Assembly: GCA_029876055.1 (NCBI GenBank)
Contig: CM056876.1
Location: 3,038,001-3,102,000, forward strand
DNA from: Madurella fahalii
Lineage: Eukaryota; Ascomycota; Sordariomycetes; Sordariales
Direction: 5' to 3'
Length of the DNA: 64,000 nucleotides
Positions 34,501 through 45,649 of the stretch are shown here, in pieces; positions within the stretch are counted from its first letter, which is position 1; each line of letters begins with the position of its first letter. The notes beneath the pieces were generated by a model. The model saw only the letters and a list, made by a program, of their open reading frames with translations, was not told the origin of the DNA and made no database searches. The translations under genes and the position numbers were made by a program.

Positions 34501-35446
34501 GCTCTTCTGGAAAGGTGCAGACTTGGAAACAAGGAATGTGTGGGGAGAAACGACACTGATACGTGCCAGCGTCATGCCGGCCGAGAGTGTTGTGAGCCTT
34601 CTACTTCGGAAAGGAGCCGATATCAATGCAAGCGATTATGGAGGGATGACAGCTTTGTTATATGCAAGCAAAAAGGGCAATGCATCCCTTATCCAGAACT
34701 TGCTTGACTTCGGCGCCAAGATAGAGTCGCGAGACGCAGACGGCAGGACACCATTGTCGTGTGCTGTAACCGCGCACTCCCCTGAACCGTACTCCACCGT
34801 CACATTGCTGCTTCAGAATGGCGCCAACGTCAACTCTACGGATGACGATGGTAGGTCGGTTCTATCGTGGGCCGTCAGTGTCTACCCCGGCGGTAGAGGC
34901 ATTGTTCAGGCACTGCTCCGTTATGGCGCCAACGTCGAACAGGGAGATAAATACGGTCGAACACCACTCTCGTACGCTGCCACCAATGATCTGTTACATC
35001 CTCTCAAATTCTTGGTTGAATGGGGAGCCAACATACATTCCACGGACCGAAAAGGAAGGTCTATTCTGTCCTGGGCTGCCACCAGAGGTACAAAAGAAAA
35101 CGTCGAGATACTGCTCTCGCATGGAGCCGACATTGAGCAGAAAGACAATAGGGGGATGACCTCCCTCTTGCACGCGGCTGACGGCCTTTGGGATCGTCAG
35201 TCCGTTGTCGAAATCTTGCTGAACAGAGGCGCTGATATCCATTGGAGGGACCGCCGTGGCGCGTCAGCGCTCTGGCATGCTGCTGGGGCATGGCATGGCC
35301 ACAAGGTTGCCCGGTTGCTTGTTGAGCATGGCGCGGATATCAACCTGAAAGACAAGTACGGCGTAGCACCGCTTGCGAGGGCTTGCAGGATGGACGGCCG
35401 GGCAATAGCCGAGTTTCTAGTTGAGCAGGGAGCCCGCATGCATTAG
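31515..35446 (+). pseudogene. Broken PNP_UDP-NACHT-ankyrin STAND (NLR-like) gene
   Basis: In intact relatives this is a cytosolic tripartite sensor: a purine-nucleoside-phosphorylase-like domain, a NACHT NTPase switch and ankyrin repeats, in the class linked to fungal heterokaryon incompatibility and innate immunity. The PNP part spans ~31590-32580 (VGICGGAP, VIAFEMEGAGMWEIF, SICDYADSHKN). A 46-nt intron (32587-32632) then leads to NACHT with a P-loop (DPGCGKSV, ~32880) and Walker B (VCVLDALDECE, ~33175). About ten ankyrin repeats run from ~34340 to 35440. Breaks: stops at 32064 (TAA), 32523, 33166, 33322, 33460 and 33862 (all TAG), plus a frame change at ~34200-34300. Each stop fits a CAA/CAG codon with C changed to T, for example KNKKW-stop-GYAA and LLH-stop-IAREFL, where Gln is usual. 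Otherwise well conserved, so inactivation looks recent. Confidence 0.85.
32587..32632 (+). other. Probable 46-nt intron inside the STAND pseudogene
   Basis: GTGAGT donor, TGCTGAC branch and GAAG acceptor. Removing it joins the PNP frame to the NACHT frame (WDAYVPDSF), so this frame change is not damage. Confidence 0.7.
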
Positions 35447-35921
35447 TCTTAGGGAGGCTATTGTGCTTCAAAGAATCTCAAAGAATCTCGACGGAGCTGG
35501 GACGACAACAAAAGGCCGTGTAAGGCTAGAACGCAAGACAACCACTTAGAAGTGGCCGGTCAATGCAACGTTGAGTGCTCCTGAATCTGTGCTATGTAGA
35601 TAATGGGTATTCATGGACTACGAGAACGCCCAGAATCCCAAACCCAGCACCCTGATCTGTCTCACAGAAAAGCAACCGCACCCAAATGTCATATAGGACA
35701 CCTCCTTTTTCCTCTGCTTATTACTAGTAATTACCAGTACTACACCTCCCCTCTCTCCAGGTTGAAGCAACCACAATAAACATGCCGTTGTGCCGAAATA
35801 ATGCGGCCACAGCAGCTCAGCTGTAATTACACTAAGAACTAACAATTATTCATACATCATAACCTCATCATCGGCACCTAGCACCTGCTAACAAAACAAC
35901 CTTCCGGCCACCCACCCCAAT
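35447..35921. other. Spacer between convergent STAND pseudogene and TMEM135-like gene
   Basis: A short direct repeat (AAGAATCTC twice) occurs at ~35469-35489. No gene recognised. Confidence 0.45.
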
Positions 35922-37931
35922 TCACTCCTCCTTCCTCCCCTCCTCCCCCTCCTCCCCCTCCCCTTCCTCCCCTTCGTCCTCAACAGCCGCCCAATCCCTC
36001 CACCCCTCGCCCCGGACCCAACTGATCCCTTTCCTCCACCCGGCCTCCCTAACCGCCCTGGCATCCCTCTCATACACGACGCCCGTCAACATCAGCGCCG
36101 CGACAAACACCCACACGTCGCCGCCCCTCATCGCCCTCCACCACCGCCTCTTCACCCCAACCTTCCACAGGCTCTCCACGCTGGCCTTGAAGCTCGCCAA
36201 GAACACCCCGCGGCTCCCCTGCCGCCCTTGCTCGAGCGCGGCCCACAGCCCCGCCGCGAACCCGCCCAGCCAGAACCTGCCGCCCGCCAGGAACGTCCGC
36301 GGGAACCAGCTCTGGAAGAAGCAGATGGACGACCAGGCCGTGGCGAGGGAGCCGGTCAGGAAGGCCGACATGCGCAGGGCGTTGGACACGAGCCGGTGGA
36401 GAGTCGACAGCGGGAAGTGGTAGAGGGCGCCGAGCTTGGGCACGAGCATGGCCGAGTAGATGACCAGGAGGAAGCGGGTCAGCGGCGGGAAGGAGCGGAG
36501 CCAGAAGGTGAGAAAGGTGCGGGAGCACGAGGGGTCGTCCGGGTGGAGGGTGGCGCACGAGAGCGAGGTGATGAGCGGGTGGGCGCCCGAGCTGAGCGGG
36601 GAGATGGTGGCGAGGGTCGAGGGGAGGATGTCGTCTTTGTTGGGGAAGAGCGTGGGGGAGATGAAGGCACTGGGAAAATCTTGGTCAGGAGGTTGTCGTT
36701 CACTTGTCTTAGGAGAGGGCGGAATTCAACCGGGGTAAACTCACGGCCAATTTAGACGCGCCATCTGGGCGAGGCTGTCTACGATCTCGCTCGGCTGGGG
36801 CCATCTCAGTCCCGAAGGGAAGGATTCCGGTTTGGGCTGCAAGTAGGCTGACGAGTTCTTGAAGATGAGGTTCGCGTACAGCTGGGAGAAACCCGCGGGT
36901 TAGTCCGGGGTGGCTTAAGATGGTTCTGCATGCGGATCCGACATGAACTCACCGATGGGAAACAGTCCCTGTCAAACACAAGCGCGTAGAACAGCTGCCC
37001 AAACGCGAACGGCTGCAGCATCCAGCTCCCCCACCACGACGGCCGGGGCCGCTTCCTGACGGGCTTGCCGTTGACGCCCTTCTCCCATCCCCACACCATC
37101 CCATTGTCCTCGGCGCAGTTCCAGCCAAACTCGAGCGCGCGGAATAGCATGTAGATAGCCACGGAAACCCGCAGCTGCTTGCTGGGGTACACACCCAGCG
37201 CCAGGCCAGCCAGTGAGGCACCCACGGCGGGTGCGTACGGCGACGTCAGCGTGCTGGCTGTTCTGGGGTTGCGCATCCGGAAGGGTGCCGCCGACGGGTC
37301 CAGGAGGTGAGCGCGCAGACGGGTGAAGAAGCGGAAGAGGATGCGATACATCAGCAGGATCGTGCTGAGAGACAGCGAGAGCCTAAAGGTCGACGACTTG
37401 TGCAAGGGTTGCTTCTTCTTCGCAGCTGACGCGGGGCTGGCGGGGTATTAGTTCACTATGACCGGGATCGAGTGTCTAGGGACTGGCATACTCCTTCTTC
37501 TTCCTCATCAGCCTCGCCGATACCACCTCCCAGAGCTTCATCAATGCGCCTGTCGCGATGAATACGCGGATCGAATGCCGAATCGCGCGTGCATTGTAGT
37601 CGTTGGCGCCGCCGACGAGAGGGATTTTGTCCTCTTCTCCTTCCTTGCCCTTGCCCTTTCGCTTGTCTCCTTTGCTCAGGGATTGCGCGCGGCCTCGATT
37701 CTGCGGTGTGCCATCCATGATCCGCTGCATCGTGTCCACCGTCGGGGCTCGTTTCTTGAGCACCCGCGACCGCGAGATCACGTACTTGTGAAGCAGCGCG
37801 TATTCACGCGCCGAGATCGTGTATCGCAAGGCGTTGCGGAGGATGGGGTCTGACGTCGACCTAGCCGTAATCGACGGACCGCCGCTGGAAGGCGGGCTCC
37901 TGGCGCTCGACGGCCCGGCCCGGGAAGCCAT
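35922..37931 (-). CDS. TMEM135-like multi-pass membrane protein (602 aa)
   Basis: Likely a peroxisomal or mitochondrial membrane protein. TMEM135 in animals is linked to peroxisomes, lipid handling and mitochondrial dynamics and shares distant similarity with Tim17-family proteins. Four exons (37931-37492, 37436-36953, 36881-36745, 36669-35922) with introns of 55, 71 and 75 nt, all GT-AG, give exactly 603 codons. Key segments: NALRYTISAREYALLHKYVI and the adjacent AIRHSIRVFIATGALMKLWE at the N-terminus; GLALGVYPSKQLRVSVAIYM in the middle (Gly-rich helix repeated as GFAAGLWAALE near the C-terminus, the Tim17-like feature). Several hydrophobic helices follow, then an acidic EGEEG-rich tail. Exon joins such as FDRDCFPS/LYANLIFKNSS read cleanly. 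The family call rests on recognised sequence style; no database search was run. Confidence 0.75.
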
Positions 37932-39407
37932 TTCGAATTCGTCGGTTCTCGGTCCGCCGATTTATCGCGATCAAGCGATCTGTTGAACGGTGGGAGTCGA
38001 TGAATCCCAACCCGGCGCGTTGTGCAATGACGGAACCGAGGTCAGCGCCCAGATAAGATGTCGGACGTGCGTAACCCGGGGCGAGGCACAAGCGTCGCGT
38101 GGTTATGCCCGGTTTCGCGAATCTTAGCAGCCCGGTGGTTGATCGAGCCGGTGGGGTAGTCGTCGAGAGCTTGCCAGTCCCAGCGCTGATAGGGGAAAGG
38201 GAAGAAACTCAGAAGCTCAGAAGTTCAGATGCATTAACCTCGTAATTAAATCACATGTGCTAGCCTCGGTACTCCCGCTTGTTGCGGCTCGATGCTGGAG
38301 TAAGCCAAGCGCAGGGGGCTTCCCCACACCCCACAGGTCCCACGGGTATTTCATTGGGAATGCCGTCATCCGAGTAACCACCTTGAGCAATCAAGTAATG
38401 ACGGGAACTGCCCGGCCTGGGGATTCAGCGGGGTTCTGCATGAGAATGTCATGTCCATTTCCGAATCACGTCGCGCAGCCGACTAATGGCTAGTCGCGAT
38501 AAAACTGAGGCAATCAATCCATAAAGCGGCCAAGCCAACCTGAACGCCAAACGACACGTGCGGGCCCAGCAGCCAGCACCCTTCGGATTCAGACCTCGTC
38601 CCACCCTCCCTCCGTGCTCCCTTCTTGGATCTGACGGCCGAAAAAAGATCCACCAGAAACGCTTTTGGTATCCCGTAAACTTCTTCTAAAAACCACGTCT
38701 CCCGCCCGTTGCCGCATTTTATGCCGCATTTTGTACCCCTGACAAGTATTTTATCATCCGCAGACGTCTCCCATTCTCCCAATCTCCCAGATTGCAAAAC
38801 CATAACAGCCGCTAGGGTCAGCATCCCCAAGACCATAGCCTGCCGTCCATGAACGGGCATGCTCCAGCCGCTGAGCTCAACGTCCTCCGAGAGAAAAACC
38901 AGATGGTTTTTTGTACGCCGCCATCCCATTCCAAGTGCTTTAAGTAGGCAACTTGACAACCAATTGAACTCCAACTAGAAAGCGTTGGGTCGTCTAATTG
39001 TTGCCTCCTGCGTCCTGCGGCAGCGCCTGAACAAGACTGGCCAGGGATGTGTTGGGCGAGGCGACAAAGTCGGGGGTGAGGGGGAATAAAACAAAAACAT
39101 AAAGAGAAAGAGAAACAAGAAACACGAGGACCCAGCCATGACAAGCTTCGTCGCCTTCTAACCTGCCCTGCAAGGGAGGACAGGCGATTTTGTGTAAACC
39201 CTCGACTCCGGACGCAATGCAGAGAAACCAAAGTAGGATGTGGGAATGACGTATCAAACAACCGAGGAGAGAAAACGAGGTTCAGAGGAGGCGGCGGATG
39301 CGCCGGTATGAACGGCGACCCGGAGACCACCAAAGCCTAATCCCAAAAGTCATCAAGTCGTAAAATCTTGGTGTGCGTATGCGACACTCGCTCTCGCCCA
39401 GGGCCTC
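37932..39407. other. Promoter of the TMEM135-like gene and 3' flank of the BTB gene
   Basis: Both genes are on the minus strand. Open frames at 38483-39333 have no coding character and are probably 3'-UTR and spacer. Confidence 0.45.
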
Positions 39408-41708
39408 TCAAGCTCCGACACTAGCCGAACTGCCTTGCATCCAGGTATGCACAATGTACGGCAGGTCCCCCGTGAACACCTCTTCCTTGAAGCCCATGTT
39501 GTTCACCCAGAGATCCTCCATGCCACCCACAGCCAAAGGCGCTGACGCGTTCTCAACCCGTTCCTGGTAGACGCGGAGCTGCGGGTCTGCCTTCTCCAAG
39601 GCTCGCAATCGTCTGGCCTCGCGCTCAGCAATGATATCCTTGATCATCACCTCCCGCGAAGAGGGGCTGAGCTCCCCCGACATCTTGGCCAGCTGAGGAT
39701 GCTCCAGGATCTGCTTCAAGAGGTCAAAGGGCAGGTTGAGGAGAATGCGCGAGAGGATGGTATCGTTCGGAGTCGACACTCGCGGTGACTGCCCATTCTT
39801 GGACGGTGAAATGTCCCCAAATTTGATCTGAGACAAACGGTAGTTCGAGGACACGCGGGGATGGCGGGGCATCTGGGCTTGCGTCTTGGAGGGTTGCCGG
39901 TTATGCACTCCGCTAGACGTGCCGTGGGCAATCGTAGGGGCGTTCTGACCCCGAGCCGGAGGGCTAGCGGGAGGAAGACGGGGAATGCCAAAATCGCCGA
40001 CAGTGACATCGAGGACGAAGTCAATCGGGAAGCTGTGGACGATGAAGGATATCACCTGATCCAGGAGCTCTGATACCGTGAACCCGTCATTCCGCGACGA
40101 TGGGCTCACGATCCGGCAAACGTACTTGACAGCCAGCTCAATCGTTTCCCAGAGGAGAAGACGGCTTGCGTGCTGAACCGCAACTGCGTGCACCCACCCT
40201 AGCCGCAGATACTGGGCGGTCGAGATGTAGCTGAGCGCAGTCTTCAAGTCGTCTCGAGCGTCTCGAAGGTGCAGGTTGGTAGGAAGGATACCATTGGCCA
40301 TGCTCCAACCATAGAGGGCACGGAGAGAGTAGAAAAAGACATCTGAGCGCACGTACTCGTCATGGACATCCAAGACGATGGCGCCACCCGCCATAACCCG
40401 CTGCGTCTTCATAAGCCCGGCGAGCATGGGGCTGCGTGAGAGGATAAAACGGTGGGCGGGGATCGTCAGAGCACGGTGGAGGTCCCGGTACCTGGGATGG
40501 TCTTGGAACTCTGGGCTATCCGAGAAATGAACGTCTAGAATGCAGTCGTTGAAGACGTTGTCCGGGAAGCTATGTCGCAAGAAGGCTAATGCCTCGTCTT
40601 GGTCGCGGAGCGTCTGGTATGCCGAGACCGAGCTTGCGGCGGCGTGCAGTGTGCCGTTCATGGGGGGATTCATTCCCGGCAGCGGCATCGGCGCGTGTCC
40701 GGCGGGATCGGCGGGATACCCATTGTGACCGTTGAGAGCAGGGTAGCGATTGAAACCATGTTCCTCTGCCTGAGCTGACGACTGTGACCCGTGGAAGCTA
40801 TGAGGAGTTGGCGGTCCGTGGTGGCTAATCAGATTCGGCGGGTAACCATCCAGGAGAGCGCGGTTGTATCCGTCGGCGGCGGGTGCAACAGCTGGGAATG
40901 GCAGCATGCCCGGGGGAGGGAAGCCGCCGCCGGCGGAGTGCGGAGCAGGAGAGGACGTATTGGAGTCGTGATAGCCTCCGAAAATCAGACTCCCATTGCT
41001 CGGATGAGGTTGATGAAAGGTTGGCCGATTCATGATTGTGGCGGGCGGGGCGGTAATAGGGGCCTTGAGGACCGGGCCGGAGCTCCTCGGTTCGGGTGCG
41101 GGGTTGGAGGGGGCGGGGCCCTGATGCGACGCGGGAGATGGCATGCGCCGGTCGAGTAAAGCCGAAGAGGCTGTCGATGTGTCTACAGCGAGCGCTGGTG
41201 AGCAAGGCAGATCAATAGGGAGGCAGGTGCAGGAATCGGAATGGGAATGGTAACCACGTAAGGCACCGGAAGCCTGACGGGATGACGAGGGGGGCAGGAT
41301 GATGGCACAGGCATGCGGGCGAGCTAGGAGCGGCTCCCGTGCGTATATTAACATACCTTTTGCCAGTTCATCGGGTGTTGCTACAGACCGGGGCGGCTCT
41401 GCTTTGATGGTGGGTTTGATAGTACTGACGGAGGCATCGACACCGTTTGCAGAGCCGGGCCCAAACTCGGTTGAGTCTTCGACGGGCGGCGACTGGCGTT
41501 GCGGCAAGCACAATCCTGAGTTCTCGTCCACTGGTTTGCCCTCGGCTTGGTCACCAGCCAAAGCTGACGTCGCCGCCGGCGCAGGGCCTTGCTTGCTCGC
41601 TGGCCGCTGCGCGTAGGTGAGGGGCAGAACGGGCACAACGGGCTTGGATGCGGCTCGTCGGGTGGTGGTCTTGGGAGGCGTGGCCGCAACCCCATTGACT
41701 GGCGACAT
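39408..41708 (-). CDS. BTB/POZ-domain protein with long disordered N-terminus
   Basis: Open frame of 766 residues from the ATG at 41708. Residues 1-375 are Pro/Ser/Gly-rich and disordered. A BTB fold follows at ~385-470 (NVFNDCILDVHF, then IPAHRFILSRSPMLAGLM and VRSDVFFYSLRALYGW), then a helical BACK-like region and a conserved end (DTILSRILLNLPFDLLKQIL, GMEDLWVNNMGFKEEVF). BTB domains dimerise and often serve as adaptors for cullin-3 ligases or transcription complexes; which applies here cannot be told. An in-frame intron is likely near residue 118. The donor GTATGT at 41356 and acceptors at 41195 or 41183 remove 162 or 174 nt, both multiples of three. That would delete a less plausible Cys/His-containing stretch. 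Confidence 0.8.
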   Translation of the reverse strand: MSPVNGVAATPPKTTTRRAASKPVVPVLPLTYAQRPASKQGPAPAATSALAGDQAEGKPVDENSGLCLPQRQSPPVEDSTEFGPGSANGVDASVSTIKPTIKAEPPRSVATPDELAKGMLIYAREPLLARPHACAIILPPSSSRQASGALRGYHSHSDSCTCLPIDLPCSPALAVDTSTASSALLDRRMPSPASHQGPAPSNPAPEPRSSGPVLKAPITAPPATIMNRPTFHQPHPSNGSLIFGGYHDSNTSSPAPHSAGGGFPPPGMLPFPAVAPAADGYNRALLDGYPPNLISHHGPPTPHSFHGSQSSAQAEEHGFNRYPALNGHNGYPADPAGHAPMPLPGMNPPMNGTLHAAASSVSAYQTLRDQDEALAFLRHSFPDNVFNDCILDVHFSDSPEFQDHPRYRDLHRALTIPAHRFILSRSPMLAGLMKTQRVMAGGAIVLDVHDEYVRSDVFFYSLRALYGWSMANGILPTNLHLRDARDDLKTALSYISTAQYLRLGWVHAVAVQHASRLLLWETIELAVKYVCRIVSPSSRNDGFTVSELLDQVISFIVHSFPIDFVLDVTVGDFGIPRLPPASPPARGQNAPTIAHGTSSGVHNRQPSKTQAQMPRHPRVSSNYRLSQIKFGDISPSKNGQSPRVSTPNDTILSRILLNLPFDLLKQILEHPQLAKMSGELSPSSREVMIKDIIAEREARRLRALEKADPQLRVYQERVENASAPLAVGGMEDLWVNNMGFKEEVFTGDLPYIVHTWMQGSSASVGA

Positions 41709-43621
41709 GGTTGCAGAGGAAGTTCCTTAGGGGATCGGCGCGATTATCGGCGGTAAAGGAGAGTCGGAAGCGATGAAGGAAAGACGTGGGCGGCAGGATG
41801 CCAGAGTGGAGGAGGGTCGGGGCGGCCGAGATCTTGGGATGAGAAAACCCGATTACTTGGCGGCGTCACCGAGAACTTGACCTGTGCGACGCGCAGCCTG
41901 GCTCTCTGCTTGCGACTCATCAGTTAGCCAGCCACAAGCGGAGACGCCCCGGAGAGCAAGGGGCACTACCATTCGATTGCTGCGGAGGGTGGCAGCGAGC
42001 GGAAGGTCGGCGGGGCAGCGCGAGGGTTCCGCTGAGTCGGAGTGGTTTCTGACGCCGGCGATGCGAGCACGGTTGAGCGCAAGCAGCAGGCGGGCAGGAG
42101 CAGTTTGGCCCGAATTGGACCTGGGGCAATGATGCCAAAATTTTGACTCCCCGCAGAAAAAATGGTGCCGTAATTAGATTGGTGGGTGACAGTGGGGCTC
42201 CACAGGATAAGCGTTTCTGGTCCGTGCGTATACCGCCAGCCGGAGCGACTTGGCGTTCCCCAAGACGTACATCACATCCCCGCCAATTGCTATGTAGATT
42301 CCATTATGACTCTTATATGCAGCTCAGATGTCTCGCAGGCATCGCCACCATGAACAAGGTTTGGCTGGAAGCTTATAGCAAGCTCAAAGAGCAACATTGG
42401 CCCGATGGAGCCATCAGCGTCTCGAGGAAAGAGCTACTAGTTCCTTTCGACCCAACCCCTTCTGCAGCTTTCGGAAGATTGATCTTAAGGGCCTGGGATG
42501 CGGCGCTGTCCGAAGCTGAAGGGCGTTACCTGCCTTAGTGCAGCCCCACATATGGTTCCCATTAACAAGCATTGCGCAACCACCGATCATGCTAGGCTTA
42601 CACGTCCGTTTGTATCCGCGTCCATTTGCTATTTTCTCAACGCCACGGCCCCTCGCGCAACTCATCAGCCTTTGAGTCTCCGGAACCGACGTAAGCTAAG
42701 CAGTCTTTATGCCTGAGTCAGGTTCCAGAGGTTTGGGCTTATCGCTTGGATGCAAGAGTAAGCAAACAGGTGGCCTATGTGGCCCGTGGTGTGGACCAGC
42801 AACTTGCTCTCACCGAGAGATGGCACACAACAGCAATTTCCCCACAAAGGTCGACTTGGTCAGCGCAAGGTCAAACTACTCTTTGCATTATCCTGTCTCT
42901 CAATGTTCCACTTCCTCAAATGACCCCAAGTAATGGTTCTATCGCTAGCAATAGCACCACAACCCCAGTGACGTAATCAACAGTCGCCCAGGGCCCCCGC
43001 CGCCTAGCACCCGACCCTTGTCTGCCCATCGTCGGCACCCGGGGCGCCGCGGGGGCAGGGCCGGGAAGGCTACCCGAGTACGCCCTAGCAGCCGATCCGG
43101 TCCCGATCCGTGGCTGGTCCCCAACTGCCGTGGTGGGATCATCCGCTAAGCCATCCAATCCGGCATGGGATGATTCTCGCAGTTTGTCGACTCCTCGACT
43201 CTTCGTGTAGCTGTACACACGCAGCAGAAAGCTGCATAGATCTGGCGCATCCTGAGCATTTAGCACCGCGTCACATGGCGTGTAAATGTATGCAGCGTTT
43301 GTGCGATTACGACGGGTAAGCCTGTCCTCTTGATGCCAGGGCGGCTTGCATTGCTTGTGGCATGTAATTGTACCTGGTAAACAGGCCATCTATAAAACAA
43401 AGAATTTGACCGCATTGGCTTCACGTGAATTCATGCGATACCAGCCAGTCTCCAGCAACTTCTCAAGTGTCAGGCACAGTTAGCAGTACATGACCATACA
43501 GGGAACGGTTGGCTATGCTTCCTTGAACCTCATGTGGCATCCATGTACTTGGGGACTGCCGACCGATGACGTGTCAAAATCTGCAATAGCACCACGCATG
43601 TACCGTTTGCATTCAGTAATC
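41709..43621. other. Intergenic region upstream of the BTB gene, no gene supported
   Basis: Contains the BTB promoter (first ~300 bases) and spacer. Short open frames such as 42143-42538 have no family match that I can see. Confidence 0.45.
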
Positions 43622-44791
43622 CTAACTAGAAGAGAAACACGGCGGCCCAGAACCGGCAGCCACCGGACTGGCGGCTTCATACAACATAGGGCTACTGCTC
43701 CGTGGCGGCGTCTCCGTCCAATATGTCTGCTCAACGCCCTTCTCCTCACCCCGCGACTCCGTCGGCATCCCCGCCAGGTATGAATCCTCATATTCTTTAT
43801 ACTCGTCCGCGTCATTCTCATCCAGCGGCGGCGGCCTCCGGTAGGGATAATGCGGCACCGGCTCGCCCTCCTTCCACAAGGGCAAATCCGACATCCTCTT
43901 ACTACCATTCCCAACTATAACGCCACCAACATCCCTCCTCATCACCGCCCTCAGTCCAGCCATGACCACACACCTCGGATCCGCCAACGCTCTCCTCTGC
44001 CAATCCCACGGGCCCCCCTTGACCGCCATCCTCTGGTCCGCCGAACCCAATCGCTGGCCGTACCGATTCATGACCACACTCTCAGCGTCCAGAACGCCCC
44101 CATTCCCATCCCCAGTCCACTGCAACCCAGCGCCGGCAGTTGTAGTAGTATTGGTAGGAGCAGCGCTCCTCGGGGACGCCGCGCACGGGGGGCCCAAACA
44201 CGCCGTAGCTCCCAACCTACTCCGCGAATCGAACCGGTTCGCCCGCCACTCGCCACACCGACGGCACTCCCAGAACACCGGGTCCACAAACCCGGGCGAG
44301 GCATGCAGCCCGCCCACGGTGCGGATCAGGCGGTGGCGACGCAGCTGCCGCTGGAGCTGCGACGCGAGGGGGCCCGCGAAGAGCGCGCAGTTGGTGCACA
44401 GCGCATGGCGGCACGCCGGACGCCAGCACGCATCACATCCGTCTTCCGCCGTGGCGGTAGCAGCGGTATCGCCATCGGTACCCCCGCTGTCACTGGAGCC
44501 GTCGGCCCGCCCGTGGCGGCCCGGGCTGGCGTCTGGCGGCGGCGGCGGCGCACGCGCGCGATACACCATGCCCACGGGGTCTGTGTAGCCGGATTCGGCG
44601 CAGCGGCAGCACAGCCACCTGTTGGTCTGCACCTGCGGCAGCGGCGGCAGCGGCGGCGTGCGGGCGGGGAAAGAGCGGACGGGGAACGCGCGGAGGTAGG
44701 CTTCGGCGACGACGTGCGGAGAGGGGAGACCCTCGGTCGGGAATGTCAGGAGGGTGCGGGTTTCGGTGGCGGGCGTAGGTGGGCACGTCAT
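43622..44791 (-). CDS. Cys-rich hypothetical protein with probable zinc-binding cysteine pairs (389 aa)
   Basis: The first ATG is at 44789-44791 (MTCPPTPATETRTLL); the longer frame to 44839 lacks an ATG. The N-terminal half carries paired cysteines spaced as in zinc knuckles: RWLCCRCAESGYTD, then CDACWRPACRHALCTNCALF and later FWECRRCGEWRAN. The layout (CxxC, CxxC-x-C-x3-C-x2-C, CxxC) suggests two or three metal sites. The C-terminal half is Arg/Gly/Pro-rich and ends in an acidic, Tyr-containing tail. No catalytic motif is seen. Similar Cys-rich proteins are common and uncharacterised in Pezizomycotina. Function is unknown, possibly nucleic-acid or protein binding. Single exon. The overlapping plus-strand frame at 43850-44890 is a GC shadow. 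Confidence 0.65.
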   Translation of the reverse strand: MTCPPTPATETRTLLTFPTEGLPSPHVVAEAYLRAFPVRSFPARTPPLPPLPQVQTNRWLCCRCAESGYTDPVGMVYRARAPPPPPDASPGRHGRADGSSDSGGTDGDTAATATAEDGCDACWRPACRHALCTNCALFAGPLASQLQRQLRRHRLIRTVGGLHASPGFVDPVFWECRRCGEWRANRFDSRSRLGATACLGPPCAASPRSAAPTNTTTTAGAGLQWTGDGNGGVLDAESVVMNRYGQRLGSADQRMAVKGGPWDWQRRALADPRCVVMAGLRAVMRRDVGGVIVGNGSKRMSDLPLWKEGEPVPHYPYRRPPPLDENDADEYKEYEDSYLAGMPTESRGEEKGVEQTYWTETPPRSSSPMLYEAASPVAAGSGPPCFSSS

Positions 44792-45649
44792 TGTGGTCTT
44801 CGTAGATTTGTTTCTCTTTGTGGGGGAAGATTGCTGCACCGTTGGCTGAGAGCGAGAAACGAGTTGGCGATATCAAGCGGAGATAAGTAAAGCAGAGTAC
44901 ACACGCGAAACGATGATTGTATAACGTTAAGCGCTGTGACAGGCAGATCAGGTTCTTGACATGAGCCAAGGGCTGGTTGGCCAGGGCGTTGGGATCGCAT
45001 TGACCTGACACTTCTGGAAGGGGACGTGGCACAAGGTCGGGCACTGCTCGAGAAGATCGCTGCTCAAATTTATTGTAAAAACATAGGGGGCACGCCAGCA
45101 TGACCGAAAGCCCCCGTTCACCGCCAACTTGGCCGCCCTCCATTGCTCTCAAATCTCATCGGCTAGCTGCAGGGGATACGGTGGCTCGTACAGCAGAAGG
45201 GAAGGGCCAACACTCTGCCAATCCGAGACCGAGGCCGTCGCTCATCAGGTGGCTCGTGGCAAGCATTGGGTAACTGTGTCACCACAGCGTACCAGTGATC
45301 TGGTCGCGTAGCACGGGATGGCTCGAGGCGCAGAAAACCATGTTCGATCGCTCTAAAAAGTGGCCAGGTGGTAAAAGAAACAAAAAAAAAAAAAAGAGAA
45401 AAGAAAAGAAAAAGAGGAAGAAAAATACGTAATAAAATATAAAATCAAGACACAAGTGACCATGTATGAGGTTCCGGGAACCGAGCGAGGTAAACTACAT
45501 AGTAGGTAGCCATAATCCGTATCATTATCATCCATGTGTTTCCTCAGTGTAACCACTTCTTATCCTCCTCACGGGCACTTCGGCCTTCTTGTCCTCTACT
45601 TTCATTTGCGAACCAAATGTTCAGGGTCAACAGCTTCGGCGGGCGGAAC
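44792..45649. other. Spacer with a purine-rich A/G tract
   Basis: An A-rich tract (A15 followed by GAAAA units) lies at about 45374-45425. It precedes the 3' end of the minus-strand BTB-like gene. No gene recognised. Confidence 0.5.

Noticed and set aside
38483..39333. Minus-strand frames downstream of the BTB gene
   Set aside because: Two overlapping frames without domains, in the expected 3'-UTR/spacer position.
42143..42538. 131-codon plus-strand frame near the BTB promoter
   Set aside because: No family signature, overlaps an antisense frame of similar quality; kept as non-coding.
43850..44890. 346-codon plus-strand frame opposite the Cys-rich gene
   Set aside because: Arg/Pro/Ala-rich antisense shadow; the minus-strand frame has ordered Cys pairs and an ATG.
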